The position numbers were made by a program, and so were the translations under genes. A stretch of DNA of 11,395 nucleotides. Source: an uncultured Lachnospiraceae bacterium. Its GTDB lineage: Bacteria > Bacillota > Clostridia > Lachnospirales > Lachnospiraceae. This document shows positions 7,934-11,395 of the stretch, one piece after another. The number at the start of each line of letters is the position of its first letter. Positions within the stretch are counted from its first letter, which is position 1. The notes below the pieces were generated by a model. That model saw only the letters and a program-made list of their open reading frames with translations. It searched no databases and had not been told where the DNA came from. The stretch covers positions 1 through 11,395 of the forward strand of contig CAOJLW010000051.1 of NCBI GenBank assembly GCA_948438565.1. The letters are read 5' to 3'.

Positions 7934-7963
7934 AAAGCGGATGGCGTAAACCATCCGCTTTTT
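7934..7963 (+). terminator. Rho-independent terminator after the GH97 gene
   Basis: An 11-bp perfect stem (7934-7944 with 7951-7961), a 6-nt loop CGTAAA and a T run (7959-7963) lie 28 bp after the stop codon. The terminator sits inside the right end of the element, so cargo transcription should stop before the deacetylase remnant. Confidence 0.9.
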
Positions 7964-7980
7964 CGTATTTCTTTTTGCCA

Positions 7981-8030
7981 TGTTTTTTACATCCGTATCA
8001 AACGGGGATCCTTTGGATTGGAAAACCAAT
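7981..8030 (+). other. attR: right junction of the integrated element
   Basis: The element side (7981-8006) holds GT6AC (7982-7990) and GTATC (7995-7999), the mirror images of blocks near attL. The host side (from 8009) is deacetylase sequence. The inferred crossover is GA at 8007-8008 within GGAT 8006-8009. Joined to the left end, 17 of the 25 positions flanking the GA on one side are complementary to those on the other. The outer limits are approximate. Confidence 0.82.
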
Positions 8031-8198
8031 AATACCGACGTCGTTGTGAAACGCGTCCTAAAAGAAGTGCAGGAAAACGATATTATTCTGCTGCATGACG
8101 CGTCACAGTCATCCGTGAATGCGGCATTTGAAATTATCGATAAGCTGCAGGAACAGGGATATGTATTTGTAACGGTGGATGAGTTATTATTTGACTGA
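8010..8198 (+). pseudogene. Polysaccharide deacetylase (NodB/CE4 family), 3' part cut off by the element
   Basis: This is the C-terminal remnant of the deacetylase whose front is at 2-442. It starts with PLDWKTNN, the direct continuation of WNVD, and includes the last catalytic motif LLHD (8091-8099, catalytic His 8094-8096) and the terminal strand FVTVDELL before TGA. The joined codons GTG GAT | CCT TTG GAT TGG give the family's fourth motif intact, so the split gene itself shows no other damage in the window. In the integrated state an ATG at 7980, in the element end, is in frame with this part. It lacks a ribosome site, and a protein from it would have no metal-binding motifs. The 3' end overlaps the convergent response regulator gene by 12 bp (8187-8198). 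Confidence 0.92.
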
Positions 8199-8939
8199 TC
8201 GGCAGATTTCCTTCCGGTATTTGCTGGGGGAAATGCCAGTATTCTTTTTAAAAGCTTTCGTAAAATAAAAATAATCATGGTATCCGGCGGAGTTGGCGAC
8301 TGCCTCTACGGATAACGCTTCATTTTTGAGCAGATATTTTGCTTTTTGGATCCGTTTCGACGTAATATATTCGGAAAAAGACAGACCCAGTTCATTTTTG
8401 ATCAGCGTGCTCAAGTGTCCGGAGCTGATGCCGTATTTTTCCGAAAGTCCGGTTAAGGAGATATTTTCTGTGTAGCGGTTTTTCATTTCAGATAGGATAT
8501 CTCCAATCAGCGTAGGATTTACGGGAGGGTTTGGCGCCGGCTTTGGCGTATGTATGCCGTTCGGGTGCAGCTTGAGTAAAATCCGGTTTAGAATATCCGT
8601 AAGATTATTTGGCTGAACCGGCTTTAACAGGTAGTCAAAGGCGCCGGCGTGTAAAGCGGATATCGCATAGTCGAATTCTGCATAGCCGGAAATCAGTACG
8701 ACACAGGTATGGAGCGTTTCGGAATTGGAAATATATTGCAGCAGTTCAATGCCGGTTAAGCCGGGCATACGGATATCGGTTAACAGGATGTCCGGCTTTA
8801 AGCGTTTGATATCGTCTAAGGCCGTCAGGCCGTTATCGGCAGAGCCAATCACCCGGAAGGGCAGATTGGCATTTTCTATGAGCTTTTTTAATCCGATACA
8901 AACCCAGGTTTCGTCGTCAGCTATATAGATGGTTATCAT
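8187..8939 (-). CDS. YesN-like response regulator, AraC-type
   Basis: This is a 250-residue cytoplasmic transcription regulator. Residues 1-120 form a receiver domain with acidic pair Asp8/Asp9, phosphoacceptor Asp55 (in LLTDIRMPG), Ser84 and Lys106 (LLKPV). A short linker is followed by a two-helix-turn-helix AraC/XylS DNA-binding domain (~150-250), ending with the signature around YFYFTKAFKKNTGISPSKYR. The start is the ATG at 8939, because GGAGG (8946-8950) lies 6 nt before it; a TTG two codons earlier is less likely. It is read right after the sensor kinase, whose stop is two bases before this ATG, so the two are almost surely co-translated partners. Such pairs usually control sugar transport or utilisation genes. 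The target genes are not visible here. Confidence 0.95.
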   Translation of the reverse strand: MITIYIADDETWVCIGLKKLIENANLPFRVIGSADNGLTALDDIKRLKPDILLTDIRMPGLTGIELLQYISNSETLHTCVVLISGYAEFDYAISALHAGAFDYLLKPVQPNNLTDILNRILLKLHPNGIHTPKPAPNPPVNPTLIGDILSEMKNRYTENISLTGLSEKYGISSGHLSTLIKNELGLSFSEYITSKRIQKAKYLLKNEALSVEAVANSAGYHDYFYFTKAFKKNTGISPSKYRKEICRSVK

Positions 8940-8941
8940 AT

Positions 8942-10663
8942 TCAACCTCCGGTATGGTGATATATTTTAGGATCATCCGGAATCAGGATGGTGATGCGCG
9001 TTCCTGTTTCGGGCGTGCTGTCGATATAAAATTCAAAGCAGTCGTTGTAAAAGAGTTTTAGGCGCTGATAAATATTGAACAGACCTACGCGCGAAGTGTT
9101 TTTATGACTGTTTAAGGTCTGTCGGATGGTTTGTAATTTTTCCGGCGGGATGCCGCAGCCGTCATCTTCTACAATAAAACACAGCCTTCCAAAATCAGGC
9201 GCAAAAACCTGGACGGTGACCAGGCCGGCGTCTATTTTTTGTTCTAATCCGTGAAAAACCGCATTTTCCACCAAAGGCTGCAAAAGCAGTTTGAATACCT
9301 TTTTATTTGTGATACTTTCCTCAACGTCCACGTCAATACTGATTTTGCCCATAAAACGGTAGTCAATAATTTTGGCGTATTCCAAAATATAACCGATTTC
9401 ATCATGCACGCTTACGATATCCTCTCCTTTTACGGCAAACCGGAAAACATTGGAAAGCGCCATCGTAATTTCCGCTATATCGTCTGCGTTACGGTAGAGC
9501 GCCATACCCCGTATACATTCAAAGGTGTTGTAGAGAAAATGCGGGTTGATCTGGTTGCGGTAGGCCAGAATTTCCACCTGTTTTTTGGCCAGCTCAGCCT
9601 GGTAGATCCGGAGCTGGGAACGCCGCAGTTCCTGTTGCATTGTTCGGGCTTCATCCAGCATACGGTTTAAGCTGTTGGCGATAATTCCGATTTCGTCCTC
9701 GCGGTCTATGTCCAGCCGTTCTTTGGGACTTGCATTGATATCGCGTATAAAGCGGGTGATGTGCTGGATTGGGTAGGTAATGGAATGGTTGTAATAAAAA
9801 ATCAGGATCCCAAAGGACAACAGCGATACCAGGCAGACTGCATACGTCAGGTAATTCAGCCAGTGATCCGAATGCTTGAGATCGTGTTCGGGCGTGATGC
9901 TGACTAAACGCCAGTCATTGACGTTTAAGGGCAGGCTGTAAAAATAGTGCGAGGCGTCGCTGTGCTGCCGTTCAGTGGGCAGACTCGTCCCATAGTAGAC
10001 GTTTCCGGCATAGGCAATGATGCGGTCGGAAGCGTCCAAAAGAAACACGTTGGTTTGCTCGGTCACCTGCGAGCTTTGCAGAATCCCTTTTAGATAGTCC
10101 GGTTCCAGAATAAAAATACACGCGCCCAGGGATTTTTGGTATTGTATGCTTTCCAGATCATAAATTGGATAAAACATTTCCAGATAGGGCGTTCCGTAAT
10201 CGGCGGAAAACATCAGGGGTCGGATCGTAACGACAGGCTCAAGGAACTGTTTGGGGGACGGGACGGAAAATTCCCGGCCCATTGCAGCAATCGGATCCAG
10301 ATGGATATCATAGAGGTACGCGCTTAAAATATGGTCGTCTAACAGCAGTATATTGGAAAAGACGGCCGCCAGTTCTTCGCTGTCGGGCAAGCGGTTTAAT
10401 GGATCGCTGGACAGATAGCGCAACGTAGTGGGCGAGTAGCAAAAAGTCGCTGTAATATGGTAAAGAGAATCCATATATTCCTGAATGCGGTTTTCTGTTT
10501 GGGCTAAAAGCCTGTCGTTCATCTCCAATGTGTTTTGACGAAGCTGCGTCATGGAATAGCGGCTGATAAACAGGCAAAGACAAAGCAAAAGGAGCAGGAT
10601 TGCGGCAATGAGTCCGGCAAGCCGGTAAATAAAATGTTGGCGGTATTGCTGAAACAGTTTCAT
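8942..10663 (-). CDS. YesM-like sensor histidine kinase
   Basis: This is a 573-residue membrane sensor that autophosphorylates and passes phosphate to the adjacent regulator. Transmembrane segment 1 is at ~15-35 and an extracellular sensor domain (Cache-like by layout) at ~36-265. Transmembrane segment 2 is at ~269-292 and a HAMP region at ~293-345. The His_kinase domain carries the phosphoacceptor His375 in NQINPHFLYN. The ATPase domain has Asn467 (LVENAVFHG), Gly502/Gly504 (DDGCGIPPE) and Gly527 (VGLFNIYQRL). All key residues are present. The start ATG overlaps the stop of the upstream solute-binding protein gene (ATGA, 10660-10663), which implies translational coupling. The stop is followed after two bases by the regulator's ATG, whose ribosome site lies inside this gene. 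The signal sensed is unknown but is likely related to the neighbouring sugar-binding protein. Confidence 0.95.
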   Translation of the reverse strand: MKLFQQYRQHFIYRLAGLIAAILLLLLCLCLFISRYSMTQLRQNTLEMNDRLLAQTENRIQEYMDSLYHITATFCYSPTTLRYLSSDPLNRLPDSEELAAVFSNILLLDDHILSAYLYDIHLDPIAAMGREFSVPSPKQFLEPVVTIRPLMFSADYGTPYLEMFYPIYDLESIQYQKSLGACIFILEPDYLKGILQSSQVTEQTNVFLLDASDRIIAYAGNVYYGTSLPTERQHSDASHYFYSLPLNVNDWRLVSITPEHDLKHSDHWLNYLTYAVCLVSLLSFGILIFYYNHSITYPIQHITRFIRDINASPKERLDIDREDEIGIIANSLNRMLDEARTMQQELRRSQLRIYQAELAKKQVEILAYRNQINPHFLYNTFECIRGMALYRNADDIAEITMALSNVFRFAVKGEDIVSVHDEIGYILEYAKIIDYRFMGKISIDVDVEESITNKKVFKLLLQPLVENAVFHGLEQKIDAGLVTVQVFAPDFGRLCFIVEDDGCGIPPEKLQTIRQTLNSHKNTSRVGLFNIYQRLKLFYNDCFEFYIDSTPETGTRITILIPDDPKIYHHTGG

Positions 10664-11395
10664 GGTTCATTTACCCTGGTGATGGTTTCACCGTATTCTT
10701 TGAAATTTTGATGCATTTGCCAGTTGATTTTCTGATTCAAGCCATCGACGTTTAGTTCTGTCAAACGATGGATAAAACGAAGATATTCTTCCTCGAAAGC
10801 CTGGTCTGAGGCTGTGGTTAAAATGGCGGGGATCTGTATTTTACAGTATTCTTCGATTGCGGCATTTGCCTGTCCATAGGCGTCGTCCGGCGCGATGTAG
10901 CTGTCCGGCAAACGTAACAGGGAAGAATTGTATATAGCGGTTTCTGGAGCCACGGCAAAGGCGCATTGGAGTTTGGCAAACAGGGAAGCTTCACTGTCGG
11001 GTTCCGGGAGAGGCGTGACGCTGTTGTCCCAGGCGCTGTTGTAAAAATTCCAGAATTTTGACAGGGCATTGTCAGAGTTTACACGTTTTTTGACGCCAAT
11101 ATCCGTACTCTGTATCAAACCGTCCCGATTATAATAAAAATCGACGCCTTCTTCGCCATAATTGGTATATAAAAGACCCTCACTGCTGGTCATATAGTTT
11201 AGAAACCTTGCGGCCTCTTCGGGGTGCGCGCAGCTTTTGGATACAAAAGTCTGTAACCAGCCGGTCGGAGCAGTCAAATCCATGCCAAGGACGGGGCGTT
11301 TGCCGGAATCCGGAAGCAGGGGTCCCATGCTTAGCCAGTCGCTTGCCACAATGTCGGTATTGGCTATATTGCCAATAAAACAGAATACGCGTCCG
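10660..11395 (-). CDS. ABC transporter extracellular solute-binding protein, C-terminal part (runs off the window)
   Basis: These 244 residues are the C-terminal part of a family-1/LplA-like lipoprotein that binds sugars outside the membrane and delivers them to an ABC permease. The frame is open to the window edge; an internal GTG at 11349 is not a likely start. Family features include GMDLTAPTGWLQTFVSKSCAHPEEAARFLNYMTSSEG, the usual 'remaining residues after the hinge' segment, here split by nothing. A C-terminal helical region ends in WQMHQNFKEYGETITR, typical of these proteins. The lipobox and N-terminal lobe lie outside. The gene overlaps the sensor kinase start by four bases. No permease genes are in the window, so it could serve transport or act as an accessory sugar sensor for the kinase. 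Confidence 0.85.
   Translation of the reverse strand, partial: GRVFCFIGNIANTDIVASDWLSMGPLLPDSGKRPVLGMDLTAPTGWLQTFVSKSCAHPEEAARFLNYMTSSEGLLYTNYGEEGVDFYYNRDGLIQSTDIGVKKRVNSDNALSKFWNFYNSAWDNSVTPLPEPDSEASLFAKLQCAFAVAPETAIYNSSLLRLPDSYIAPDDAYGQANAAIEEYCKIQIPAILTTASDQAFEEEYLRFIHRLTELNVDGLNQKINWQMHQNFKEYGETITRVNEP

Larger units (their letters stand above)
440..8008 (+). mobile_element. Integrated serine-recombinase island carrying a giant GH97 surface enzyme
   Basis: The element occupies 7,567 bp from core to core and is inserted in a polysaccharide deacetylase gene. Its boundaries are seen directly: protein similarity to the deacetylase stops at codon VD (437-442) and resumes at the next codon (8010). 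Only a 4-bp identity (GGAT) flanks it, as expected for a large serine recombinase rather than a DDE transposase or tyrosine integrase. Contents, left to right, are a small ORF, a large serine recombinase pointing inward from attL, a terminator, an AT-rich leader, the GH97 protein and a terminator. I see no conjugation, replication, phage structural or resistance genes. Movement would therefore depend on the recombinase and on help from other elements for transfer. All element genes lie on the same strand as the interrupted gene. Confidence 0.85.

Noticed and set aside
7986..7991. Promoter created across the joined attP (TTTACA as -35) driving the recombinase in the circle
   Set aside because: A -35-like hexamer is present, but no good -10 lies 16-18 bases away across the junction (best is TACATG). 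The signal is too weak to call.
440..8008. Explanation of the split gene by a DDE transposon, group II intron or prophage
   Set aside because: There are no terminal inverted repeats with target duplication, no reverse transcriptase or intron-like ends, and no phage structural genes. The serine recombinase with a symmetric attP explains the ends.
440..8008. Assembly chimera as the cause of the split
   Set aside because: Both junctions fall at the same GGAT, the gene rejoins perfectly, and the ends pair symmetrically around that core. A random misjoin would not give this.
8942..10663. Several plus-strand open frames opposite the sensor kinase (for example 9251-9670)
   Set aside because: They have no ribosome sites or recognisable domains, and the opposite strand encodes a complete kinase with all motifs.
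1..11395. CRISPR arrays, tRNA and rRNA genes
   Set aside because: No regularly spaced repeats, cloverleaf-like segments or rRNA-like stretches were seen on reading. The only tandem repeat is the heptad-encoding one at 7177-7239.

Overview
The window looks like chromosome of a Gram-positive gut-type clostridium, probably Lachnospiraceae-like. This rests on the protein families (YesM/YesN two-component pair, LplA-type sugar-binding lipoprotein, NPCBM/GH97/Ig/FN3 surface enzyme), the strong GGAGG ribosome sites and the moderate GC content. The assignment is by resemblance only.

The main result is that one host gene has been split by a compact site-specific element. A NodB-family polysaccharide deacetylase begins before base 1 and runs to about 442. 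It resumes, in frame and at the exact next codon, at 8010-8198. Removing the DNA between the two GGAT copies (439-442 and 8006-8009) restores the catalytic motif WNVDPLDW. Between them lies an element of 7,567 bp. It carries a 55-codon small ORF (508-675), a large serine recombinase (611-2113), a strong terminator (2162-2206), an AT-rich leader region (2207-2730), one very large secreted enzyme (2731-7905) and a second terminator (7934-7963). When the element's two ends are joined on paper they form an imperfect inverted repeat (17 of 25 positions match) centred exactly on the GA dinucleotide shared by both junctions. That is the architecture expected of a serine-integrase attP. The whole reads as an integrated minimal island: recombinase plus one cargo gene.

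The cargo is a 1,724-residue secreted GH97-family glycoside hydrolase. In order it has a signal peptide, an NPCBM carbohydrate-binding domain, an Ig-like region, the three GH97 parts, a Big_2 Ig domain, a concanavalin-like domain, another Ig-like domain, a FIVAR-like segment, a ~240-residue alanine-rich heptad coiled coil and a lysine-rich FN3-like C-terminus. Catalytic-residue spacing suggests the retaining (alpha-galactosidase-type) branch. The element may thus bring in a glycan-degrading surface enzyme while disrupting a cell-envelope deacetylase, and exact excision would restore the latter.

To the right, on the minus strand, is a tightly packed operon that includes a sugar-type ABC solute-binding protein (C-terminal part only, running off the window), a YesM-like sensor histidine kinase and a YesN-like AraC-type response regulator. 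Adjacent genes overlap or nearly touch. The response regulator gene overlaps the 3' end of the deacetylase remnant by 12 bp in convergent orientation.
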